NCBI GenBank assembly: GCA_038321775.1
Contig: JBBQFI010000002.1
Coordinates: 62,001 to 126,000, forward strand
Length of the DNA: 64,000 bases
DNA from: JBBQFI01 sp038321775
GTDB taxonomy: Bacteria > Verrucomicrobiota > Verrucomicrobiia > Chthoniobacterales > UBA10450
Reading direction: 5' to 3'
Shown: in pieces, positions 25,829-33,908 of the stretch
How the letters are laid out: each line of letters begins with the position of its first letter
Position numbering within the stretch: the first letter of the stretch is position 1
Notes under the pieces: generated by a model
What the model was told of the DNA's origin: nothing
Database searches by the model: none
What the model saw: only the letters and a program-made list of their open reading frames with translations
Position numbers and translations under genes: made by a program

Positions 25829-26260
25829 ATGAATTTGGAAACCAGGAATCCAGGAGAGTTAGGCAATCGCCAATTGACGGAGCAGATTATTGGCGCTGCG
25901 ATTCGCGTACACCGCGAGTTAGGACCTGGATTTTTGGAATCAATTCACGAAGAGGCGATAAGTGTAGAGCTGCGCCTTATGCATTTGCAGTTCGAAAGGC
26001 AAAAGCCGGTGCCGATCTTTTACCGTGGTCAACCTGTGGGCGAACATCGGGTCGATCTACTTGTCGAGCGCTCAGTCGTCGTTGAACTGAAAGCGATTTC
26101 CAACTTTGAAAACATTCACTTTGCTGTCCTGCGTTCCTATCTGAAAGCGCTCGGCCTCGAGGATGCGCTGTTGATAAATTTCGCCGGGACGAAGCTCGTC
26201 GTAAAACGTGTTGGTCGCGAATACCATTCCAAACAAGTCATCGGAGACTTCAGCCTCTAA
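25829..26260 (+). CDS. GxxExxY family protein (PD-(D/E)XK nuclease-like)
   Basis: The 143-residue protein matches the GxxExxY family: AAIRVHRELGPGFLESIHEEA (here His replaces the usual Tyr of GxxExxY) and a PD-(D/E)XK-like core HRVDLLVE-8 residues-VELKAI. The activity has not been established for this family to my knowledge. It starts one base after the nuoEF stop, and its first codons (MNLET) lie in the left terminal inverted repeat of the element at 25832-26286. It ends just before the right inverted repeat. It interrupts the nuo operon between nuoEF and nuoG. Confidence 0.88.
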   Translation: MNLETRNPGELGNRQLTEQIIGAAIRVHRELGPGFLESIHEEAISVELRLMHLQFERQKPVPIFYRGQPVGEHRVDLLVERSVVVELKAISNFENIHFAVLRSYLKALGLEDALLINFAGTKLVVKRVGREYHSKQVIGDFSL

Positions 26261-26286
26261 ACTCCTGGTTTTCTGGTTTCCAAATT
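25832..26286 (+). mobile_element. 455-bp element with terminal inverted repeats carrying the GxxExxY gene
   Basis: The left end (25832-25856) and the right end (26262-26286) are inverted copies, identical at 23 of 25 positions, starting AATTTGGAAACCAG. The sequence AAAATG stands directly outside both ends (25826-25831 and 26287-26292). It looks like a target duplication that contains the start codon of nuoG. Removing the element and one AAAATG leaves TAAAATG: the nuoF stop, one base, and the nuoG start. The only gene inside is the GxxExxY gene; there is no recognisable transposase. Confidence 0.8.
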
Positions 26287-26289
26287 AAA

Positions 26290-28008
26290 ATGCCTAACGA
26301 ATCATCGATCCCGATGTTCAACGTTCAGATCAATGGCGTGTGGCATCAGTTTCCGAAAGGCACGCGTGTCATCGAAGCTTGCGAGCAGGCAGGATTTTTC
26401 GTCCCTCGCTATTGCTATCACAAGAAACTTACGTCGCCCGGCAATTGCCGAATGTGTTTGATCGAAATGGGTCTGCCGAAAATGGGACCCGATCGCAAAC
26501 CGGAAGTCGGGGCCGATGGAAAGCCGGTCATCAACTGGATGCCGCGTCCGCAGATTTGCTGCGCGCAAGATGTCGCCGACGGCATGGGCGTGCGCACTGA
26601 TTCGCCGCTCGCGGAAGAATGTCGCCGCGGCGTCATGGAATTTTTGCTCATCAATCATCCGCTCGATTGTCCAATCTGCGACCAGGCGGGCGAATGTCGC
26701 TTGCAGGAATTCAGCGTCGATTACGGAAACTCCGCGTCGCGGTTTCTCGATAACAAAGTGAAGAAGCCGAAAAACATCGAGCTCGGCCCGCGCGTCACGC
26801 TCGATGACGAGCGTTGCATCCTTTGCTCGCGATGCGTTCGCTTTTGTCAGGAGATCGTGCACGACGACGTCCTCGGTTTTGTCGATCGTGGCAGTCACAG
26901 CGTGCTCACTGCCCATTCGGGCAAGCGTCTCGAAAATAATTATTCGCTCAACACCGTGGACATCTGTCCGGTCGGCGCGCTCACCTCTTCGGATTTTCGT
27001 TTCAAAATGCGCGTTTGGTTTTTGAAAGAGACGAAAAGCTTTTGCACAAGTTGCGCGACTGGTTGCAACACGCTCATCGGCACACGCCAGGATGTGATTT
27101 ATCGGCAAACGCCGCGCGAGAACGATGCCGTCAATTCCTGTTGGATGTGTGATTACGGCCGGCTCAACTTCGGCTATCTGCAATCGGAGAAACGGCTACT
27201 CGAGCCGCAGATCTTCGCCAACGAAAAACTCACCCCGACCTCCTGGGAAAACGCGATCCAAAATGTCGCCACGCAGTTAAAGAGTTTCGCCGGTCGCGAG
27301 ATTGCCATCGTCGCCTCAGGTCGGATGACGAACGAAGAACTTTGGTTGACGGCGCGGCTCGCGAAATCGCTCGGTGTTGAATTGCTCGACATCGTGCCGC
27401 GCTCCGGCCCAGGCGACGACATTTTGCTGAGCGAAGATCGCAATCCAAATACGAATGGCGCCAAACTGATTCTTGGCCTAACGAGTGAGCCGGGCGAAAA
27501 ATTGACGCTCATTGCGAAGCAGGTTGCCGATGGCACCGTCAAAGCGTTGGTAGCATTTGGAGAAGATCCCATGAACTTCGGGATCACGACCGCGCAACTC
27601 GCAGCGTTGCCTTCATTCATTGTCATGGACATTCTCGCAAAGGGCGGAACTGCATTCGCGACCACCGTTCTTCCTTCATTCGGTTTCGCGGAAAAGCGCG
27701 GTTCCATGATCAACGGCAAAGGCCGCCTGCAAAGATTGAATTCGGCCGTGAGCGGTCCCGGAGAAACGCGCGACGATTGGGAAATTCTGCGCGATCTGAT
27801 TCAAGCCTGCACAGAACAAAACGGAATCTACTCAATCGAGGATGTGTTTCGTGAAATGAGCGCATCGATTCCGCAGTTCGCCGGCTTAAACCTCGGCAAG
27901 ATCACTGATCTCGGAATGCAGGTGCTCGACTTGAAACCCACTTTGCCTCCCGGAGAACCGGCGGAAGAGAAAGTGAAAAAGCGCGAAGCGAAGAAAGCGT
28001 CGAAATAA
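26290..28008 (+). CDS. nuoG: NADH-quinone oxidoreductase subunit G
   Basis: NuoG holds the Fe-S chain of the peripheral arm. Seen: the N-terminal [2Fe-2S] ligands (CYHKKLTSPGNCRMC and later CC), the HxxxCxxCxxxxxC site HPLDCPICDQAGEC, CILCSRCVRFCQE with NTVDICPVGALT, and CTSCATGC followed 27 residues later by Cys, the spacing of the extra N7 cluster. The remainder is a shortened molybdopterin-oxidoreductase-like domain: total 572 residues against about 680-910 elsewhere. The ATG is in a 10-mer copy (26292) and in the AAAATG repeat of the upstream element. Confidence 0.94.
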   Translation: MPNESSIPMFNVQINGVWHQFPKGTRVIEACEQAGFFVPRYCYHKKLTSPGNCRMCLIEMGLPKMGPDRKPEVGADGKPVINWMPRPQICCAQDVADGMGVRTDSPLAEECRRGVMEFLLINHPLDCPICDQAGECRLQEFSVDYGNSASRFLDNKVKKPKNIELGPRVTLDDERCILCSRCVRFCQEIVHDDVLGFVDRGSHSVLTAHSGKRLENNYSLNTVDICPVGALTSSDFRFKMRVWFLKETKSFCTSCATGCNTLIGTRQDVIYRQTPRENDAVNSCWMCDYGRLNFGYLQSEKRLLEPQIFANEKLTPTSWENAIQNVATQLKSFAGREIAIVASGRMTNEELWLTARLAKSLGVELLDIVPRSGPGDDILLSEDRNPNTNGAKLILGLTSEPGEKLTLIAKQVADGTVKALVAFGEDPMNFGITTAQLAALPSFIVMDILAKGGTAFATTVLPSFGFAEKRGSMINGKGRLQRLNSAVSGPGETRDDWEILRDLIQACTEQNGIYSIEDVFREMSASIPQFAGLNLGKITDLGMQVLDLKPTLPPGEPAEEKVKKREAKKASK

Positions 28009-28032
28009 CCTGCGCTGTCACGCACCTAACGC

Positions 28033-29136
28033 ATGTCCTTCCTCATTCTCACATCGCTGCTGAAAATCCTCGGGATTGTTTTTCTCGTCATCCTCCCGCT
28101 GGTTTCCTACAGCGTTTACGCGGAGCGACGTGTTAGCGCATTGATCCAGGATCGCCTCGGACCAAATCGCGTCGGCCCCGCCGGTTTATTTCAACCGATC
28201 GCGGACGCCGCGAAGTTTTTGCTCAAAGAGCAACTCACACCGGGTCACGTTAATAAGATCTATTATTATCTCGCACCATGTCTCGCCATGATTCCTGCGA
28301 TCATGACAATCGCAGTCGTGCCGTTCGGCAGCACGTTGTTCGGCGTCCCCATGGTAATCGCCGACATTAACGTTGGCGTTCTCTATGTCTTCGCCATTGC
28401 CTCGTTAGGCGTTTACGGCATTGTCCTCGCTGGTTGGTCTTCCAATTCCAAATATCCGTTTCTCGGCGGCGTGCGCTCCTCCTCGCAAATGATTTCCTAC
28501 GAACTCTCGTTAGGCCTCGCCGTCATTCCCGTCTTCCTTCTGATCGGCCAACTCCGACTAACGAGTGTTGTCCGATATCAAATCGAACACGGTTGGATGA
28601 TCGCGCCGTTTCTCGGCGATTGGACGAACCCGGCGAAATGGCTCCTCACCATTCCAATGTGGATTTCGTTTCTCGTTTTCATGATCGCGATTTTCGCGGA
28701 AACCAATCGTCTCCCGTTCGATTTGCCGGAAGCGGAACAGGAACTGGCGGGCGGTTATCACACGGAATACGCCGCGATGAAGTTCGGCCTTTTTTTCCTC
28801 GGAGAATATGCGGCGATGATCACCGGTTCCGCTGTTATCGTCACACTTTTTTTGGGCGGATGGCATTTACCGATTCCGTCCTGGCATGGCCAATTTCATT
28901 GGGTGCTGGTCGACGGCTCGGCTCCCGGATGGCGCGGCTTCATTGGCGGCTTGTTTAACATCGTGACTTTCTTCGCCAAACTCGTCGCTCTGCTCTTCTT
29001 CTTTATTTGGGTGCGCTGGACGTTGCCGCGGTTTCGTTACGATCAGCTCATGCGACTCGGCTGGGTTTTCTTTTTCGAAATTGCGCTCGTGAATATTTTC
29101 GTCGCCGCGCTCATCATCGCTTACTTCCCAACCTGA
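28033..29136 (+). CDS. nuoH: NADH-quinone oxidoreductase subunit H
   Basis: NuoH (ND1) joins the membrane and peripheral arms and forms part of the quinone tunnel. The 367-residue protein has about eight membrane helices and the conserved loops AERRVSALIQDRLGPNRVGP, SSSQMISYELSLG and FAETNRLPFDLPEAEQELAGGYHTEY. The last has the acidic residues linked to proton coupling. The TGA stop shares a base with the ATG at the left end of the 92-bp inverted-repeat relic. Three motif copies lie within 160 bases (28401, 28506, and a variant at 28556). Confidence 0.97.
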   Translation: MSFLILTSLLKILGIVFLVILPLVSYSVYAERRVSALIQDRLGPNRVGPAGLFQPIADAAKFLLKEQLTPGHVNKIYYYLAPCLAMIPAIMTIAVVPFGSTLFGVPMVIADINVGVLYVFAIASLGVYGIVLAGWSSNSKYPFLGGVRSSSQMISYELSLGLAVIPVFLLIGQLRLTSVVRYQIEHGWMIAPFLGDWTNPAKWLLTIPMWISFLVFMIAIFAETNRLPFDLPEAEQELAGGYHTEYAAMKFGLFFLGEYAAMITGSAVIVTLFLGGWHLPIPSWHGQFHWVLVDGSAPGWRGFIGGLFNIVTFFAKLVALLFFFIWVRWTLPRFRYDQLMRLGWVFFFEIALVNIFVAALIIAYFPT

Positions 29137-29138
29137 TG

Positions 29139-29230
29139 AATTTGGAAACCAGGAAGCCAGGAAACAAATCGCGCAGTCAGCAGGCGTTTTCTCGGTCCAA
29201 ATTTGGTCCTGGTTTCCTGGCTTCCAAATT
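29139..29230. mobile_element. 92-bp inverted-repeat relic of the GxxExxY element
   Basis: The ends (29139-29162 and 29207-29230) are inverted copies with 22 of 24 matches, and are near-identical to the ends of the 455-bp element at 25832. The 44-base interior has no similarity to the GxxExxY gene. An ATG overlapping the nuoH stop opens a 34-codon frame that begins MNLETRKPG (compare MNLETRNPG in the full copy) and ends in TAG two bases before nuoI. It looks like a MITE-like deletion product at another nuo gene junction. TGA flanks both sides. Confidence 0.8.
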
Positions 29231-29242
29231 TGACTCTTAGAT

Positions 29243-29773
29243 ATGGCGATCACTGTCTCACGCCCAAAACTGACCTGGTCCGACCGGCTTTATCTGCCGG
29301 CGATCGTGAGTGGAATGGCGATCACGATGAAACATTTCCTCAACATGCTTTTCGGACGCACCAAAGTGACGATGCAATATCCCGATCAAAAATGGGACAG
29401 TCAGATGCCGGATCATTATCGCGGCGCGCCGGCTTTGGTGCGGGATGAGGCCGGGCGGATTCGCTGCGTCGCTTGTCAGCTCTGCGAATTCATCTGTCCG
29501 CCGCGCGCGATTAAAATTGTGCCGGGCGAAATTCCAGCCGGCGATCGTTTTGCCAAGGTGGAAAAATTCCCTGACGAATTCGATATCGATATGATTCGCT
29601 GCATCTACTGCGGCATGTGCGAAGAAGTTTGTCCCGAACAGGCGATCTTTCTCCGCAAAGATTACGCGATCACCGGTCTGACCCGCGCGGAGATGGTGCA
29701 CGACAAACAGAAACTACTCGAGATCGGCGGCGTCATGCACGGTGTCGTTCTCAAGTGGAACGAAAAAAAGTAA
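29243..29773 (+). CDS. nuoI: NADH-quinone oxidoreductase subunit I
   Basis: The ferredoxin-like subunit with clusters N6a and N6b: CVACQLCEFICPPRAI and CIYCGMCEEVCPEQAI, each CxxCxxCxxxCP. The N-terminal part has the amphipathic GMAITMKHFLNMLFG helix that lies on the membrane, then YPDQKW. The 176 residues fit the family. It follows the inverted-repeat relic and precedes nuoJ by 27 bases. Confidence 0.96.
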   Translation: MAITVSRPKLTWSDRLYLPAIVSGMAITMKHFLNMLFGRTKVTMQYPDQKWDSQMPDHYRGAPALVRDEAGRIRCVACQLCEFICPPRAIKIVPGEIPAGDRFAKVEKFPDEFDIDMIRCIYCGMCEEVCPEQAIFLRKDYAITGLTRAEMVHDKQKLLEIGGVMHGVVLKWNEKK

Positions 29774-29800
29774 TTGATCCCGATATCTTAGATCTAACAC

Positions 29801-30304
29801 ATGCAGTCGATTTTCTTTTGGATCTTTTCAATCTTGATGGTCGGTTTCGGTGCGGCCGTTGTCATCAATCGCAATCCCGTCGCGAGTGCGCTTAGTTTGG
29901 TTGTTTCGTTTCTCGGCTTGGCTGCGCTCTTCGTCATGCTCGACGCTTATTTTATCGGCGTCATTCAAATCCTGGTCTATGCCGGCGCCGTCATGGTGCT
30001 GTTTTTGTTCATCATCATGCTGCTCGACCTGCGCGCGGAAGAGCTGCGCAAAATAAACATGGTCGCGGTTGCGGGCGGTGTTCTGGTTTCGCTCGCGCTT
30101 TTTTGCCAGATCTACGCGGTCGTTCACAGAATGCGCGCAAGCGATCAGCCGTTTCCGCGATTGCCCATATCAAAAATAGATGATGTTCACCGCGTCGGTT
30201 TGCTGCTCTTCGGGCAATATAATCTTCCGTTTCAAATCATCGGAATTCTCATTCTGGTCGCGACTATTGGTGTGATCGTTCTGAGCAAACGGGAGCTCCG
30301 TTAG
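29801..30304 (+). CDS. nuoJ: NADH-quinone oxidoreductase subunit J
   Basis: A 167-residue membrane subunit with five predicted helices; the hallmark third helix IGVIQILVYAGAVMVLFLFIIMLLD (written in two parts in homologues) with its pi-bulge glycine is clear around residues 50-75. NuoJ (ND6) takes part in coupling quinone chemistry to proton movement. The C-terminus ends VIVLSKRELR. It is followed by nuoK after 1 base. Confidence 0.94.
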   Translation: MQSIFFWIFSILMVGFGAAVVINRNPVASALSLVVSFLGLAALFVMLDAYFIGVIQILVYAGAVMVLFLFIIMLLDLRAEELRKINMVAVAGGVLVSLALFCQIYAVVHRMRASDQPFPRLPISKIDDVHRVGLLLFGQYNLPFQIIGILILVATIGVIVLSKRELR

Positions 30305-30305
30305 T

Positions 30306-30626
30306 ATGGTGACACTCGGAAATTACCTTCTCGCGAGTGGGCTGTTGTTCACGATCGGCTTCGCCGGCGTTTTGCTTCGCCGCAACCTCATCACCATTTT
30401 CATGTCGCTTGAACTGATGTTAAACGCGGCCAATCTCTCGCTCGTCGCCTTCTCGCGATTCCATGTCGACGCGAACGGTTTGCCGAACTACAACGCGCAA
30501 GTGTTCGTTTTCTTTATTATCACGGTCGCAGCGGCCGAAGTCGCGGTCGGTCTCGCCATCATCGTCGCGCTTTATCGCGCACGACAAACAACCCACGTCG
30601 AAGACATCAATACTCTGAAGTTCTGA
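30306..30626 (+). CDS. nuoK: NADH-quinone oxidoreductase subunit K
   Basis: A 106-residue, three-helix subunit (ND4L). The conserved glutamates are present in FMSLELMLNAANL (helix 2) and VAAAEVAVGLAI (helix 3), which belong to the E-channel for protons. Length and order J-K-L are standard. The gene begins 1 base after nuoJ. Confidence 0.96.
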   Translation: MVTLGNYLLASGLLFTIGFAGVLLRRNLITIFMSLELMLNAANLSLVAFSRFHVDANGLPNYNAQVFVFFIITVAAAEVAVGLAIIVALYRARQTTHVEDINTLKF

Positions 30627-30634
30627 TTGCCGAA

Positions 30635-32431
30635 ATGATCGACGCGTTGCCCTGGCTGATTTTGTTTCTTCCGCTCGCCGCGGCGCTCGTCATTGTCCTG
30701 CTCACCAATCGCTCGCAACGCACCAGCAGCACGATTTCGGTCGCGACGGTCTGGGTCTGTTTTCTCGGAAGTTGCATTTTATTTTTCACGACGAAAGTAA
30801 ACCCGACTGCGTTCCGATGGCTTAGTCTAAGTCCAGTCTTAGACATCCCTTTTGGCTTTGTCTTAGATCGTCTGAGTAAGACGATGCTCATCCTGGTCAC
30901 GGGAGTAGGCGCACTCATTCACGTCTATTCCCTCGGCTATATGCGCGAGGATAAAGGCAAGTCCCGCTATTTCGCGTCTCTCTCCTTTTTCATGTTCGCG
31001 ATGCTCGGCATCGTGCTCGCCAACAATTTTGTGATGATGTTCATCTTCTGGGAGTTGGTCGGCGTCGCTTCGTATTTGCTCATCGGTCATTGGTTCGAGC
31101 GGGACGCGGCAGCCGATGCCGCGAAGAAGGCATTCATCACAAATCGCATCGGTGATTTTGGATTCATGCTCGGAATCCTGATGGTTTGGACCGCGACCGG
31201 TTCAGTCGTCTTCAGTGAGATCGCATCTCACATGTCCAGGATAACGGCGCACCCTGCATATCTTAGTGCTGCGGCGATATTCATCTTTTGCGGCGCTGTT
31301 GGAAAATCTGCGCAGTTCCCGCTGCACGTCTGGCTGCCGGATGCGATGGAAGGCCCGACACCGATCTCGGCTCTTATCCACGCGGCGACCATGGTTGCCG
31401 CGGGTGTTTACATGTTGGTCCGCGTTGGCTTTTTGCTGCAACCAAGTCCGACCGCACTCCTCGTCATCGCATGGATCGGAACGATCAGCTCCGTCATCGC
31501 CGCCCTCACCGCGACACAACAGGACGACATCAAAAAGATCCTCGCTTATTCAACTATCTCGCAACTCGGCTACATGATCACGGCCGTCGGACTCGCTTCC
31601 GGTGAAGCGGCGATGTTTCATCTTTTCACTCACGCATTCTTCAAAGCGCTGCTCTTCCTCGGCGCCGGCGCAGTGATAATCTCGCTGCACCACGAGCAAA
31701 ACATTTGGAAAATGGGCGCGCTCGCGCGACGCATGCAGGCGACATTTCTCACGTTCGGGATTGGAACTCTCGCGCTAATTGGGTGCCCGCCTTTCAGCGG
31801 ATTTTTCAGTAAGGACACGATTCTGGCGCTGGCCTATCAGCGCAATGCCGCGATTTTCGCGCTCGGACTCTTCACAGCGTTTCTTACCGCGTTCTACATG
31901 GTGCGACTAGTTCTCGTAGTATTTTTCGGAAAACCACGAAGCGATTCCGCGCTGCACGTTGAGGAAGCACCACCTGTAATGACAGTTCCATTAATTGTGC
32001 TCGCGATCATGTCATTCATCACCGGTTTCGGTTTTGTCGCACGGCGATTTCTGCCTTTGCCTGAGGAAAAAGGCGTGTTCATCCTTGTTCCTGTTCTCGC
32101 TTTCGCGGCTTTGTTTCTCGGTGGTGGACTCGCGTTTTCTTTATATCGCAATCGCGAAACCGATCCGATCGACGCCGCGATTCTTCGGCGCCGATTTTAT
32201 TTCGACGAATTTTACGCCTGGTTGATTAATTGGACGCAGGATTTGCTCGCGACCATCGCGGCGTTCTTCGATCGATGGCTTGTCGATGCCGGCGCAGTTC
32301 GCGGCGCGAGCGGCGCGACCTGGGGAATGGGAGCGCTCCTTCGGCTTGTTCAAGTGGGAAATCTGCAGGCCTACTCATTGTTATTCGGCCTCGGGATCGT
32401 CTGGATCATTTACTTCACTGTTTTTCGCTGA
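30635..32431 (+). CDS. nuoL: NADH-quinone oxidoreductase subunit L
   Basis: The distal antiporter-like subunit (ND5), 598 residues with about 15 membrane helices. It has the family core FWELVGVASYLLIGHWFER, KSAQFPLHVWLPDAMEGPTPISALIHAATMV (as separate conserved pieces), DDIKKILAYSTISQLGYM and a C-terminal part with the lateral amphipathic helix. The charged residues of the proton path (Glu in FWELVG, Lys in GKSAQF) are present. The stop shares one base with the nuoM ATG. Confidence 0.97.
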   Translation: MIDALPWLILFLPLAAALVIVLLTNRSQRTSSTISVATVWVCFLGSCILFFTTKVNPTAFRWLSLSPVLDIPFGFVLDRLSKTMLILVTGVGALIHVYSLGYMREDKGKSRYFASLSFFMFAMLGIVLANNFVMMFIFWELVGVASYLLIGHWFERDAAADAAKKAFITNRIGDFGFMLGILMVWTATGSVVFSEIASHMSRITAHPAYLSAAAIFIFCGAVGKSAQFPLHVWLPDAMEGPTPISALIHAATMVAAGVYMLVRVGFLLQPSPTALLVIAWIGTISSVIAALTATQQDDIKKILAYSTISQLGYMITAVGLASGEAAMFHLFTHAFFKALLFLGAGAVIISLHHEQNIWKMGALARRMQATFLTFGIGTLALIGCPPFSGFFSKDTILALAYQRNAAIFALGLFTAFLTAFYMVRLVLVVFFGKPRSDSALHVEEAPPVMTVPLIVLAIMSFITGFGFVARRFLPLPEEKGVFILVPVLAFAALFLGGGLAFSLYRNRETDPIDAAILRRRFYFDEFYAWLINWTQDLLATIAAFFDRWLVDAGAVRGASGATWGMGALLRLVQVGNLQAYSLLFGLGIVWIIYFTVFR

Positions 32432-33906
32432 TGCTTCTTCTCATTCTTCTCGCACCTCTGATTGCCGTCGCGCTGATTTCATTTGGCGCGCCGGCAAGAA
32501 AGACCGCGGTCGCGGCGTGTGCCGTCGAATTGATCTCGACGCTATTTCTTCTCTCGAATTTCGACCGGACCGTGATCGGTTTTCAATTCGTTAGGGCGTG
32601 GAGCATTGACGCGACTTTCGGCTGGCGGTTTGCGCTCGGTGTGGACGGGCTCAGTCTCATCATGCTGCTCCTGACGTCGATCGTTTCCTTCTGCGCGATT
32701 TGGTTCACCACGGAAGTTTCGCGAAACGAGGGCGCATTTTATTCCTGTCTCCTTCTCATTTCGGCCGGCGCGATCGGTGCCTTCGCGTCGATCGATTTGT
32801 TTTTCTTTTATGCCTTCCACGAGCTCGCGCTCATTCCGACATTTTTGCTCATTGGAATTTGGGGCAGCGGTAATCGCCAAACGGCCGCGTGGAAAATAAC
32901 GATCTACCTGGCGCTCGGTAGTTTCATTTTGCTTCTCGGACTAATTCTTCTCTATCGCAGTCTGCCCGTCGCCGAGCGCAGCTTTGATTTTGCCGTTTTG
33001 CAACATGCAGCCACCACCGGGAAAATCCCCGCAAACGCACAAAATCACATTTACCTGATTCTTCTTATCGGTTTCGGAATTCTCGTTTCACTTTTTCCAT
33101 TTCACACCTGGGCGCCGGAGGCATATGCATCCGCACCCGCGCCGGCCGCGATGCTTCACGCTGGTGTCTTGAAAAAATTCGGTCTCTACGGACTTCTGCG
33201 TTTGGCCATTCCACTTTTACCGGCGGGCGCGCAGCACTGGAACAAACTCCTCATCGTTCTTCTGCTCGGGAACATCATTTACGTCGGTCTCGTTACCATC
33301 GCGCAGAAGCGGCTCGATTGGATGCTCGGTTACTCAAGCGTCATGCACATGGGTTACATTTTTCTCGGAATCGCCAGCGCGAACATTGTCGGCGTCAATG
33401 GCGCGGCGATCCTCATGCTTGCGCACGGACTTTCCATTGCGCTCCTCTTCGGAATCGCGGGCGAAGTGCGGAGACGCACGGGAACGCTTGTGCTCGAAGA
33501 TCTCGGCGGACTTGCCCGTGTCATGCCGGCGGCAAGTTTCGTCTTCGGTCTCGCCGCGTTCGCAGCGATTGGCTTGCCCGGATTCGCAAATTTCGCGGGC
33601 GAAGTTCTCATTTTCTTCGGTGCGTTTCACCGCGGCGCAAACTTCGCGCATTTCCAGATTTTCCAGGTTGCGACGGTTCTTGCGCTCTGGGGCGTGGTGA
33701 TCTCCGCGGTTTATATGCTGCGCGCTTATCGCGCAACGTTCATGGGAACGATGAACGCGAAATGGAATGACCTTCCTGATCTTCGCGCCACGCTGCGTCT
33801 GCCCATCGCGATCCTCATCGCCGCGCTGCTCTGGGTGGGATTCTTCCCGCAATCGCTCGTTCGGATCATCTCGCCGCCGTTCCAAACATTTTTCGCCGCA
33901 AAGTGA
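32431..33906 (+). CDS. nuoM: NADH-quinone oxidoreductase subunit M
   Basis: The ND4 antiporter-like subunit, 491 residues from the ATG at 32431, which overlaps the nuoL TGA by one base. Conserved parts include FFYAFHELALIPTFLLIG with the key Glu (a His precedes it, FHE in place of the common FFE), FPFHTWAPEAYASAPAPAAMLHAGVLKKFGLYGLLR, and LDWMLGYSSVMHMGYIFLG. An extended upstream frame inside nuoL is rejected. One motif variant (32587) lies within it. Confidence 0.96.
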   Translation: MLLLILLAPLIAVALISFGAPARKTAVAACAVELISTLFLLSNFDRTVIGFQFVRAWSIDATFGWRFALGVDGLSLIMLLLTSIVSFCAIWFTTEVSRNEGAFYSCLLLISAGAIGAFASIDLFFFYAFHELALIPTFLLIGIWGSGNRQTAAWKITIYLALGSFILLLGLILLYRSLPVAERSFDFAVLQHAATTGKIPANAQNHIYLILLIGFGILVSLFPFHTWAPEAYASAPAPAAMLHAGVLKKFGLYGLLRLAIPLLPAGAQHWNKLLIVLLLGNIIYVGLVTIAQKRLDWMLGYSSVMHMGYIFLGIASANIVGVNGAAILMLAHGLSIALLFGIAGEVRRRTGTLVLEDLGGLARVMPAASFVFGLAAFAAIGLPGFANFAGEVLIFFGAFHRGANFAHFQIFQVATVLALWGVVISAVYMLRAYRATFMGTMNAKWNDLPDLRATLRLPIAILIAALLWVGFFPQSLVRIISPPFQTFFAAK

Positions 33907-33908
33907 TC

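Noticed and set aside
25556..26260. A longer frame (234 codons) that includes the GxxExxY protein
   Set aside because: Its first 90 codons lie out of frame inside nuoEF. The ATG at 25829, just after the nuoEF stop, is the sensible start.
32230..32430. N-terminal extension of NuoM inside nuoL
   Set aside because: NuoM homologues start at the ATG at 32431; the extension is a shadow of nuoL.
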